Part shown: positions 53,113 through 61,244 of the stretch, piece by piece
Layout of the letters: each line of letters begins with the position of its first letter
Position numbering within the stretch: position 1 is the first letter of the stretch
Assembly: GCA_019746355.1 (NCBI GenBank)
Contig: JAIESC010000007.1
Span: 62,001-126,000, forward strand
Direction: 5' to 3'
DNA: 64,000 nt
Source: Xanthobacteraceae bacterium
GTDB taxonomy: Bacteria > Pseudomonadota > Alphaproteobacteria > Rhizobiales > Xanthobacteraceae
Made by a program: the position numbers and the translations under genes
The notes under the pieces: model-generated
What the model saw: the letters and a program-made list of their open reading frames with translations, nothing else
What the model was told of the DNA's origin: nothing
The model's database searches: none

Positions 53113-53925
53113 GTGCCCGCCATCAGGCGAACTCTCGCGTCGCAGCAGGCAAGCCGCTGGCAGGCGCTTAGGCTCTTCGTCGCTGCGGACTTACGGTATG
53201 CAGATCTGCTGGCCGGCGAGATCGGCGCGCTGCTGGCCGATCCGGCTCCATCCAATCAAGGGACGGGAGATGGCGACAGCCCGAAGGCCGTCAACGTGGT
53301 TCGGATAGCGGAAGCGGTGACGGCCAACGGCGATCTGGTGCACGTGCTGCTGAACAACATGGATGCCGATCCGTCGCTTGCGGAGCGGCCCGGCTACCGG
53401 CGCCTGATAAGCAATCTTGCCGGCATTTCGTCCTCGATGCCGACCTGGGGCAGCCCGCCGGTTTGCGCCAATGTGGACCGGATCGCGAGACACCTTGGCT
53501 GGGGCGATGACTTTTCGCAGGACGCAAAATTTCTGGCGACGCTGTCCCGATGCGACAAAGGCAGTGAAAATCTGCTCCGACGTTCTCTTTCGGATCCCCG
53601 GGCAGGCGTTGTCGCGACTGCAATCCGCGTGTGGTGGGCCACGGCGACGAACGGCCACGCGATGGCTCGCTCTCTTGCGCCGGACGTCGTGAAACTTGTC
53701 ACAAGCGATTCCATACCGACCGCGCGAGCGCTGCCGATTCATTTGTCGCAAGAATCTGCTCAGGTTCAGATCAAAGGAGGGACTGCGACCGAGGACGTGG
53801 CGCTTGGCCTTGCGAGGCTCGGCTTGTTGTCGGAGACGGTCGATCGGCTTTTCGCGTTGGGGAAAGCGGATCAGGCTCGTGCGCTATTGCGGGGGTTAGA
53901 GCAGGGAATCCACCGCAAACTGTGA
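53113..53925 (+). CDS. Hypothetical protein
   Basis: A 270-residue protein, start GTG at 53113, three nucleotides after the preceding stop. It is largely helical in composition with no signal peptide or membrane helix; its ends (RWQALRLFVAADLRYADLL; LARLGLLSETVDRLFALG) look like helical repeats. No family is recognised. It is co-oriented with the exported protein upstream and followed by a hairpin terminator at 53994. Confidence 0.55.
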   Translation: MPAIRRTLASQQASRWQALRLFVAADLRYADLLAGEIGALLADPAPSNQGTGDGDSPKAVNVVRIAEAVTANGDLVHVLLNNMDADPSLAERPGYRRLISNLAGISSSMPTWGSPPVCANVDRIARHLGWGDDFSQDAKFLATLSRCDKGSENLLRRSLSDPRAGVVATAIRVWWATATNGHAMARSLAPDVVKLVTSDSIPTARALPIHLSQESAQVQIKGGTATEDVALGLARLGLLSETVDRLFALGKADQARALLRGLEQGIHRKL

Positions 53926-53993
53926 GGCGTGGCGCCCGCTGGCGCCCATGTCCGCTTGCGGCACAAAACAAGGATGTCCGACTAAGCGGCGAG

Positions 53994-54018
53994 GTCCGCT
54001 TTGACGAGCAAAGCGGAC
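53994..54018. terminator. Bidirectional terminator-like hairpin
   Basis: Perfect 9-bp arms (GTCCGCTTT / AAAGCGGAC) with a 7-nt loop, followed rightward by ATTTGATTTTC. It lies between converging genes ending at 53925 and 54029, as expected for a shared terminator. Confidence 0.6.
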
Positions 54019-54028
54019 ATTTGATTTT

Positions 54029-55234
54029 CTACGCCGGCACCGCCTCCGCCGCGGGCACCCGCTTCACCTGATGCGCCTGCAGCCGCGGCAACACGTCTTT
54101 GCCGAAGCGCCGGATCTGTTCGATGAACACGTCGTGTGCCATGGCGCCGACGTTCATGTTGAGCAGCAGGGTGTTGGCGCCCATCCGCTCCGCACCCTCG
54201 ATCAGGTTGTCGGCGACCTCCTTGGGCGAGCCCCAGGACAGCTCGCCGGACGAGACCTTCCGCTCGATGTCGGCCATCGTCGTCTTCTGCATGCCCTCGC
54301 GGTCGACGCCGACGCCGACGCGATTTTCGGGCCGGATGTAGTCCATCGACGACGACGACAGATAGCCGGTGCCCTTCGGTGACGACGCTTTTTCCAGTGA
54401 GCCGTGGTGCCAGAGCGTGTGCACGAAGTAGAAATAGAACGGGCTGTATTCCTTGATTGCGGTCTCGCGGTCCTTCGCCACATAGGCGTCGGTGAAGTAG
54501 CACATGTGCTCCGGCGTGATCTTGTGGCCGTTGGCGTGAAGCTGCTTGGCGAAATAGCCGACGATGTCCTGGGTCAGCCCGCGATGGTGATCGGGAATGA
54601 CCGCGCTGAAGTTGTTCCTGCCGGCCCACTCGATGGTCTCCTTCGAGCCGGTGAACGGCACCCACACCGGCGGGTGCGGCTGCGTGTAGGGCCGCGGCCA
54701 GATCGCGATGTCCTTGTAGGACCAGAATTTGCCCTCATAGGAGAACTTCGGCTCGGTCCAGGCCTTGAGGATAATGTCGACGGCTTCCTCGAAGCGGGCG
54801 CGTGATTCACCCATGGAGACGCCATAGACGTTGTATTCGCGCGGCACGCCGCGGGCGAAGCCCGAGAGAATGCGCCCGCGCGACATGGTGTCGGCCATCG
54901 CCAGCTCCTCGGCGATGCGCAGCGGGTTGTGCAGCGGCACGAGGTTGCCGAGCATCAGGAACTTGAGCTTCTTGGTGCGCTGCGCCGCGACCGCCGCCAT
55001 CATGTTCGGCGAGTTCATCAATCCGTGCGGCGTGGTGTGGTGCTCGTTGAGGCCGACGCCGTCGAAGCCGAGCTTGTCCATCTCCTCCCAGGCCTGCAGG
55101 TGCTGCTCATAGGTCAGCGCCGCGATCTCGCGGTCATAGTGATCGTTGGGCAGCGGGTAGGGGAGATACTTGGACGCTTTGTATTGATCGAAATGCTTGC
55201 CGTAGGGGAGCAGGTCGAAAATGAAAACTTTCAC
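54029..55234 (-). CDS. LLM-class flavin-dependent oxidoreductase
   Basis: A 401-residue luciferase-like monooxygenase: GFDGVGLNEHHTTPHG near the N-terminus, LGNLVPLHNPLRIAEE, and RILSGFARGVPREYNVYG are family landmarks of the FMN/F420-type TIM barrel. It would oxidise an organic substrate with reduced flavin. The start is GTG at 55234, overlapping the stop of the enoyl-CoA hydratase gene (GTGA), so the genes are coupled. Confidence 0.9.
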   Translation of the reverse strand: MKVFIFDLLPYGKHFDQYKASKYLPYPLPNDHYDREIAALTYEQHLQAWEEMDKLGFDGVGLNEHHTTPHGLMNSPNMMAAVAAQRTKKLKFLMLGNLVPLHNPLRIAEELAMADTMSRGRILSGFARGVPREYNVYGVSMGESRARFEEAVDIILKAWTEPKFSYEGKFWSYKDIAIWPRPYTQPHPPVWVPFTGSKETIEWAGRNNFSAVIPDHHRGLTQDIVGYFAKQLHANGHKITPEHMCYFTDAYVAKDRETAIKEYSPFYFYFVHTLWHHGSLEKASSPKGTGYLSSSSMDYIRPENRVGVGVDREGMQKTTMADIERKVSSGELSWGSPKEVADNLIEGAERMGANTLLLNMNVGAMAHDVFIEQIRRFGKDVLPRLQAHQVKRVPAAEAVPA

Positions 55235-55968
55235 GAGCGGGCCTTTCGAATTTCTTCTGCCGAATTGATCGTCGCATGCAAATTCCGTGCATATTCCACC
55301 GCGCCCGCCGTCGGCATGTCGGGGCCGGTGCGGATGTACTCTTTCGCGCTGGTGAGCGAGATGCGTGGCGCCTTCAGCATCGCCGCCGTGAGCCTGTCGA
55401 CATGGGCGTCGAGCTGCGCCGCCGGCACCACGTCGCTGACGATGCCGTAGGAAAGGGCGCGCTCGGGCGACACCTCGAACATCGAATAGACCAGATAGGC
55501 CATCGCCTTGCGCGGCACGCGGTCGACGAACGACGACATCACCATGGTCGGCATGATCTGGTGCGCCATCTCGGGCACCGAGAATTTCGCCTGATCGCTG
55601 GCGATGGTGATGTCGCAGGCGGCGGCGATGGCGCAGCCGAAGCCGTGCGCGCCGCCCTGCACCACGGCGATGATCGGGATCGGGCAGCCGCGCATCGCGC
55701 CATAGGCGTCGAACACCACGTCGGAGAAATTGCGCCGCGTGTAGGCGGTCGGCTCCGGGCTCGGCCGTGCGCCCATGCCGGCGCGGCCGACGCAGAAGTC
55801 CTTGCCCGCGCCGCGCAGCACCACAATGTCCGAAGTCTTCGCCGCCTCGTTGATCATTTTGGTGAGGCGGATCACCATGTCGTCGGTCACGGCGTTGCCG
55901 CGGTCTGCCGCGTTGAGCGTGATGCGGAGGATCGGTCCGTCCTGCTTCACCAGAATGTCGTCAGCCAT
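55231..55968 (-). CDS. Enoyl-CoA hydratase/isomerase family protein
   Basis: A 245-residue crotonase-fold protein: the first oxyanion segment VVLRGAGKDFCVGRAG and the second, VVQGGAHGFGCAIAAACD, are clear, though the catalytic Glu pair cannot be placed with certainty. It acts on a CoA thioester. GGAGG lies before the ATG at 55968. Middle gene of the leftward CoxL/hydratase/luciferase-like operon. Confidence 0.88.
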   Translation of the reverse strand: MADDILVKQDGPILRITLNAADRGNAVTDDMVIRLTKMINEAAKTSDIVVLRGAGKDFCVGRAGMGARPSPEPTAYTRRNFSDVVFDAYGAMRGCPIPIIAVVQGGAHGFGCAIAAACDITIASDQAKFSVPEMAHQIMPTMVMSSFVDRVPRKAMAYLVYSMFEVSPERALSYGIVSDVVPAAQLDAHVDRLTAAMLKAPRISLTSAKEYIRTGPDMPTAGAVEYARNLHATINSAEEIRKARS

Positions 55969-55989
55969 CTCGTTCCTCCACACGGCCGT

Positions 55990-58335
55990 CTAGGCCGCCT
56001 TTGCTTTCCCGTCGCGGATCGCCCGCCACACCCGCTCCGCGGTCAGCGGCATTTCCAGGTGCGTCACGCCGTAGTCCGATAGCGCATCCACCACGGCATT
56101 GACCACCACCGCGAGCGCAGGGGTGGTTCCGCCTTCGCCGCCGCCGCGCACGCCCAGCGGATTGCCCGGCGCCAGCGTCTCGGACAGCTCTGTCACAAAA
56201 GACGGCAGCATGGGCGCCCGCGGCATCGCGTAATCCATCATCGAGCCGGCGAGAAGCTGCCCCGACGCCGGGTCGTAGTGGGAGTGCTCCCACATCGCCT
56301 GGCCGACGCCCTGGACGATCGCGCCATGGGCCTGACCGTGCAGGATCAGCGGATTGATCGCCCGGCCCACGTCGTCAACCGAGGTGTAGCGGACGATCTC
56401 GGTCCTGCCGGTGTCGGGATCGATCTCGACCTCGCAGACCGCGCAGCCGAACGGGAAGCCGGCGATGCGGATCATGTCGTCGCAGTCGGCGGCGAGTGGT
56501 CCCTGCAGGTCCGCCGGCAGGTCGCCTCGCTCATGCGCGGCCTTTGCCACCTCGAACAGGCCGATCGAGCGGTCGGTGCCTTTGACGGTGAAGCGGCCCT
56601 CGGTGAACGAAATGTCGGCGGCATCCGCCTCCATGACGTGGCCGGCGATCCTGGTCGCTTTCTGGATCACCGCCTCCGACGCCTTGCCCATCACCACGCC
56701 GCCCATCCGCATCGAGCGCGCCGAGTGCGAGCCGCCGCCGACCGGCACGATGTCGGTGTCGCCCTGAATGAGCCGGATGTCGTCCACGTTGACGCCGAGC
56801 CATTCGCCGACGCATTGCGCAAAGCTCGTCTCGTGGCCCTGGCCGCTCGACAGCGTGCCGACCGTGACGTCGACGCGGCCCTCGGGCAGGACGCTGACCT
56901 TGGCGTATTCGCGCGGCGCGCCGCTGGTCGATTCGATGTAGTTCGCAAGGCCGATGCCGCGCAGCCTGCCGCTCCGTTTGCTGTCGCGCTTGCGCTTGTT
57001 GAAGTTTTTCCAGTCGGCAAGCTCGAGCGCCTGGTCCATGACCTTGGCGTAGTCGCCGGAATCGTAGGTCATGCCGAGCGGGTTGGGGTAGGGCTGCGCC
57101 GACGGCGGAATGAGATTGCGCCGTCGCAGATCGATCCGGTCGTAGCCGAACTGCCGCGCGGCGATGTCGATCAGCCGTTCGACGGCAAACATCGCCTCGG
57201 GCCGGCCGGCGCTGCGATAGGGGCTGGTCGGCACCGTGTTGGTCAGCGCCGCGCGGGCGCGGATGTGCGCCGCAGGCACGCGATAGACCGAAGTCAAAAG
57301 CTCGCTGCACTTCACCAGCGGCACGAACATCACGCTGTGCGCACCGACATTGCAGATCACCTCGCCGCGCACGGCGAGGAACTTGCCGCGCTGGTCGAGC
57401 GCCAGCTCCAGCGTGATGGTCTGGTCGCGGCCCTGATAGTCGCTGGCAAATGCTTCCGAGCGTTCGCAAGTCCATTTGACCGGCCGGCCGAGGCGCTTGG
57501 CCGCCCACACCACCAGCGCGAACTCGGGATAGAAGGCGTTGCGCGTGCCGTAGTTGCCGCCGACGTCGCCGCATTCGACGCGCACGTCGGTGGGCGGCAC
57601 GCCGAGCACGCCGGCGAGCTCGGCCTTCTGCCGCACCACGCCGCCGGAGCCGGCATGCAGCGTGTATTTCTTCGCCGCCGGATCGTAGACGCCGACCGCG
57701 GCGCGCAGATCGAGCGGCACGCCGGTGACGCGCTGCACGGTGGTCGTGATCTTCGCAAACCGGCTGCCGCGGTCGAACGCCGCTTGCGTTGCGGCGATAT
57801 CGCCCACGTCGGCGTCGACGCAGACATTGGCGACCTGCTCGTAGAGCCGCACCGCATTGGCTTGCACCGATGCGGCCCCCCGGATCACCGGATCGAGCGC
57901 TTCATACTCGACCACGATGCGCTCGGCCGCGTCTTTCGCCTGCGCCACGGTCTCGGCGACCACCATCGCCACCTGCTGGCCGACGTAGCGGACCCGGTCC
58001 GTCGGCAAGAGATCCTGCGGCGCGTAGCCGTGCTCGGAGCCGTCGCGGTTGACCAGCAGGATGTCGGCCGGCGGCTTCATCGGAATGGGCGTGTGCGGAA
58101 TGTCCTTCAGCCCATCCGCCTTCACGTCCGCGCCGGTCAGCACCGCGAGCACGCCCGGCATGGCGCGCGCCGCAGCCGTATCGATCATGCGGATGCGCGC
58201 GTGCGCGTGCGGCGAGCGCAAGACATAGGCGTACGCCTGGCCGGGCAGGTTGACGTCGTCGCTAAAGCGGCCGCCGCCGGTGAGAAGCCGCAGATCTTCT
58301 TTGCGGCGAAGCGGCTTTCCAATCGATTGCGGCAT
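55990..58335 (-). CDS. Xanthine-dehydrogenase-family molybdopterin-binding subunit (CoxL-like)
   Basis: A 781-residue large subunit of a molybdenum hydroxylase. The N-terminus SIGKPLRRKEDLRLLTGGGRF matches the family; SPYRSAGRPEAMFAVERLID is the Mo-site loop of form-II/CoxL-like enzymes rather than true CO dehydrogenase, and GVRGGGEGGTTPAL holds the catalytic Glu. It would hydroxylate an organic substrate. The ATG at 58335 is chosen by the family N-terminus; earlier in-frame ATGs at 58407 and 58437 are possible. No FeS or FAD subunit gene lies beside it on this strand. Confidence 0.9.
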   Translation of the reverse strand: MPQSIGKPLRRKEDLRLLTGGGRFSDDVNLPGQAYAYVLRSPHAHARIRMIDTAAARAMPGVLAVLTGADVKADGLKDIPHTPIPMKPPADILLVNRDGSEHGYAPQDLLPTDRVRYVGQQVAMVVAETVAQAKDAAERIVVEYEALDPVIRGAASVQANAVRLYEQVANVCVDADVGDIAATQAAFDRGSRFAKITTTVQRVTGVPLDLRAAVGVYDPAAKKYTLHAGSGGVVRQKAELAGVLGVPPTDVRVECGDVGGNYGTRNAFYPEFALVVWAAKRLGRPVKWTCERSEAFASDYQGRDQTITLELALDQRGKFLAVRGEVICNVGAHSVMFVPLVKCSELLTSVYRVPAAHIRARAALTNTVPTSPYRSAGRPEAMFAVERLIDIAARQFGYDRIDLRRRNLIPPSAQPYPNPLGMTYDSGDYAKVMDQALELADWKNFNKRKRDSKRSGRLRGIGLANYIESTSGAPREYAKVSVLPEGRVDVTVGTLSSGQGHETSFAQCVGEWLGVNVDDIRLIQGDTDIVPVGGGSHSARSMRMGGVVMGKASEAVIQKATRIAGHVMEADAADISFTEGRFTVKGTDRSIGLFEVAKAAHERGDLPADLQGPLAADCDDMIRIAGFPFGCAVCEVEIDPDTGRTEIVRYTSVDDVGRAINPLILHGQAHGAIVQGVGQAMWEHSHYDPASGQLLAGSMMDYAMPRAPMLPSFVTELSETLAPGNPLGVRGGGEGGTTPALAVVVNAVVDALSDYGVTHLEMPLTAERVWRAIRDGKAKAA

Positions 58336-58536
58336 GATGGTGCTGGGGACCGGCGGACGATGCTTCAAAATGCGGCGGGAACTGATTTCCCAACCGGGAA
58401 CCAGCATATCGTTTGACACCTCGTCTGCGCCAGCCATCCGACATTGATGCGCTCTTTGCGAAAAGAGCAGTGTTTGCGGAACGTGCCCCTGTCATCGGCG
58501 TTGGCTCTGCATCACCCCATCAACGGAGAAGCAGCC

Positions 58537-59037
58537 ATGGCTGCCAAGCATAAGACATTGCAGGACCTGTTCCACGACACGCTCAAGGACATCTACTTCG
58601 CGGAGAAGAAAATTCTGACCGCGCTGCCGAAAATGGCCAAGGCCGCGCAGACAGAAGAGCTTTCGGCCGCGTTCGAGAAACACGAAGGCCAGACCGAGGA
58701 ACATGTGGCGCGCCTCGAGAAAGTGTTCGAGATGATCGACGCCAAGCCGCAGGGCAAGACCTGTGACGCGATTGTCGGCATCATCGAGGAAGGCCAGGAG
58801 GTCATGAAGGAATACAAGGGCTCGCCCGCGCTCGACGCCGGCCTGCTGGCGGCGGCGCAAGCGGTCGAGCACTACGAGATTTCACGCTACGGCACCCTGA
58901 AAAGCTGGGCCGAGGAGCTTGGCCTCGACGATGCGGTGCAACTGCTCGACGAGACGCTCAGCGAGGAAAAGGAAACCGACCAGGCGCTGACGCAGCTCGC
59001 CGAGACCGCCGTCAACCAGCAGGCCGAGGCGGCCTGA
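58537..59037 (+). CDS. Ferritin-like DUF892 (YciE/YciF) family protein
   Basis: A 166-residue helical protein: TLQDLFHDTLKDIYFAEKKI and ALPKMAKAAQTEELSAAF open the four-helix bundle, EGQTEEHVARLE and AVEHYEISRYGTLKSWAEEL carry likely di-metal Glu/His ligands. DUF892 proteins are stress-related with ferritin-like folds. The ATG at 58537 has GGAG upstream. The next gene, an SDR often paired with such proteins, starts 17 nt later. Confidence 0.9.
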   Translation: MAAKHKTLQDLFHDTLKDIYFAEKKILTALPKMAKAAQTEELSAAFEKHEGQTEEHVARLEKVFEMIDAKPQGKTCDAIVGIIEEGQEVMKEYKGSPALDAGLLAAAQAVEHYEISRYGTLKSWAEELGLDDAVQLLDETLSEEKETDQALTQLAETAVNQQAEAA

Positions 59038-59054
59038 GACGAAAGGGCGGTGCC

Positions 59055-60056
59055 ATGACACGGACGGCGGCAAAGGACAGGTTCGCGCGCGATGCCGAAA
59101 AGGTCGCGCAGCACGAGCGCGCGATCCAGCGCGACGTCGATCAGGCCGAGCAGGGTCCTTCGAAAAGCAAGTCAAAGGAGCCCAAACAGGCTGGCGCGCG
59201 CGCCTATCCGACGCCACCGTTCCCGAAGCAGCATCTGAAGAAGCCCGGCGACGAGGCCGATCTCGAGCTGCAGCCGATGTACGACGCCCCGCACTACAAG
59301 GGCTCGGAAAAGCTGCTCGACAGGGTGGCGCTGATCACCGGCGGCGATTCCGGCATCGGCCGGGCGGTGGCGGTGCTGTACGCCCGCGAAGGTGCGGATG
59401 TCGCGGTGGCGTATCTCTCCGAGCACGAGGATGCTGAGGAAACGAGGCGCGCGGTCGAGAGGGAAGGCCGCCGCTGCATCACCATCTCCGGCGACGTGGC
59501 CGATCCGGAGTTCTGCGAGGCGGCGGTCGCGCGCGTCGTCAAAGAGTTCGGCCGGATCGACATTCTGGTGAACAACGCCGCATTCCAGGAGCATGTCGAG
59601 GAGTTCGAGCAGCTCACCAATGAGCATTTCGACCGCACCATCAAGACCAATCTCTACGGCTACTTCTACATGGCGAAGGCCGCGGTGCCGCATATGAAGC
59701 CGGGCAGCGCGATCGTCATGTGTGGCTCGGTGACCGGACTGCTCGGCAGCAAGGACCTGCTGGATTATTCGATGACCAAGGGCGGGATCCACGCCTTCAC
59801 GCGGTCACTGGCGACGCATCTGGTCGAGCGCGGCATCCGCGTCAACGCAGTGGCGCCAGGACCCGTGTGGACGCCGCTCAATCCCGCGGACAAGAACGCC
59901 GAGCGCGTCGCGAAATTCGGCTCCGACACGCCGATGAAGCGTCCGGCGCAGCCCGAGGAGATCGCGCCGGCCTTCGTGTTTCTCGCAGCGCCAAGCTGTT
60001 CGAGCTACATCACCGGCGAAATCCTGCCGGTCATCGGCGGCTACTCCGGCGGCTAG
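59055..60056 (+). CDS. SDR-family oxidoreductase (YghA/GsiB-linked type)
   Basis: A 333-residue short-chain dehydrogenase with a 90-residue N-terminal charged extension, as in YghA-like stress SDRs. ITGGDSGIGRAVAVLYAREGA binds NAD(P), NNAA is conserved, and the catalytic Tyr-x3-Lys is in YSMTKGG. Its substrate is unknown. GGGCGG lies before the ATG at 59055, and it probably shares an operon with the DUF892 gene. Confidence 0.9.
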   Translation: MTRTAAKDRFARDAEKVAQHERAIQRDVDQAEQGPSKSKSKEPKQAGARAYPTPPFPKQHLKKPGDEADLELQPMYDAPHYKGSEKLLDRVALITGGDSGIGRAVAVLYAREGADVAVAYLSEHEDAEETRRAVEREGRRCITISGDVADPEFCEAAVARVVKEFGRIDILVNNAAFQEHVEEFEQLTNEHFDRTIKTNLYGYFYMAKAAVPHMKPGSAIVMCGSVTGLLGSKDLLDYSMTKGGIHAFTRSLATHLVERGIRVNAVAPGPVWTPLNPADKNAERVAKFGSDTPMKRPAQPEEIAPAFVFLAAPSCSSYITGEILPVIGGYSGG

Positions 60057-60080
60057 CAGGTCGCTGAAAAACTCTCCGCG

Positions 60081-60185
60081 GTCATTCCGGGACGCCGCGA
60101 AGCGGCGGGCCCGGAATCCAGTTCAGTAGAAATTCCCTTTGTAGCTGGATTCCGGGCTCGCGCCTTCGGCGCGCCCCGGAATGAC
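60081..60185. repeat. Paired inverted palindromic repeat (REP-like)
   Basis: Two 41-bp copies, 60081-60121 and 60145-60185, lie in opposite orientation around a 23-bp spacer. The outer ends are GTCATTCCGGG and CCCGGAATGAC (with one extra C); the inner ends are CCCGGAATCCAG and CTGGATTCCGGG. Each copy is itself a hairpin with a GC-rich stem. Similar elements are abundant in Bradyrhizobium-type genomes. It follows the SDR stop and may also end its transcript. Confidence 0.8.
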
Positions 60186-60365
60186 ACCTCGAACTTTTTC
60201 ATCAGCCCTGCCAGAGCATTTTTCCGGCGAAAGCCTGCCCCGGACTTGATCCGGGGTGTGCAGCGGTTCGCCGCAGAAAATGCGACCAAACTAAAGAAGC
60301 CAAAAGGCAGGGTTGCGGCCGGCGGCGTTGAAGCATGGGGCAGCCCGCCCTATGCTCGCCGCCGC

Positions 60366-61244
60366 ATGAAGCCCGCCCCGTTCCAGTATCACGCGCCCAA
60401 GACCATCGACGAAGCCCTCGACCTCTTGGCCGAATACGGCGAGGACGACGGCCGCGTGATTGCCGGGGGACAGAGCCTGGTGCCGACCATGGCGTTCCGC
60501 CTGGCGAAACCGCGGCATCTGGTCGACATCAACGGCGTCGGCGAGCTCAACTATCTCGAGATCAAGGACGGACAGCTTCACATCGGCGCGGGCGTGCGCC
60601 ACTCCGCCTTCGAGCAGCCGGTCGATAACGGGCCGCTCGGCCGGCTTCTGTCCGAGGTGGTCAAGCACATCGCCCACCATCCGATCCGCACCCGCGGCAC
60701 GTTCTGCGGCAGCATCGCCCATGCCGATCCCGCCTCCGAATGGTGCGCGGTCGTTGCGGCGCTCGACGGCGACATGCTGTGCGAGAGCAAGCGCGGCGGC
60801 GCGCGGCTCGTCCCGGCGCGCGACTTCTTCAAGGGCATCATGACCACGGCGCTGCGCGACGACGAGCTTCTCACCGAGGTGCGCCTGCCGATCCTGCCGC
60901 AGGACGCCTATGCGGGCTTCGCCGAGTTCAGCCGCCGCCCGGGCGATTACGCCATCGCCATGGCGGTCGCGACCTACCGTCTCAAGGCCGGCGTCATGAG
61001 CGATATGCTGCGGATCGCGGTCGGCGGTGCCGAGGCGGCGCCCCGCCGCATCGCCGAGGCCGAGCGCACGCTGATCGGCCGCCCGCCGAACCTCGGCACG
61101 TTCCAGTCCGCCGCCCATGCGGTGGTCAAGGCGGTGCGGCCGCTCGATGACGCCAACGTGTCCGCCGACTACCGGCTCGGCATCGTGCGCACCATGGTCA
61201 CGCGTGCCTTGCAGAACGCCAATCCCGCGGGTGCCAGCGAATGA
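60366..61244 (+). CDS. FAD-binding subunit of a molybdenum hydroxylase (CoxM-like)
   Basis: A 292-residue FAD subunit of the xanthine dehydrogenase family. The FAD-binding motif is RVIAGGQSLVPTMAFRLA (the GGQSL pyrophosphate loop) and THRGTFCGS-type sequence (TRGTFCGSIAHADPASEW) follows. It passes electrons from FeS centres to FAD. The ATG at 60366 is set by the family N-terminus FQYHAPKTIDEALDLL. Its stop overlaps the large-subunit ATG (ATGA). Confidence 0.92.
   Translation: MKPAPFQYHAPKTIDEALDLLAEYGEDDGRVIAGGQSLVPTMAFRLAKPRHLVDINGVGELNYLEIKDGQLHIGAGVRHSAFEQPVDNGPLGRLLSEVVKHIAHHPIRTRGTFCGSIAHADPASEWCAVVAALDGDMLCESKRGGARLVPARDFFKGIMTTALRDDELLTEVRLPILPQDAYAGFAEFSRRPGDYAIAMAVATYRLKAGVMSDMLRIAVGGAEAAPRRIAEAERTLIGRPPNLGTFQSAAHAVVKAVRPLDDANVSADYRLGIVRTMVTRALQNANPAGASE

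Noticed and set aside
56278..58416. 712-residue rightward open frame
   Set aside because: Antisense of the CoxL-like gene; composition is Arg/His/Asp-rich as expected from the opposite strand.
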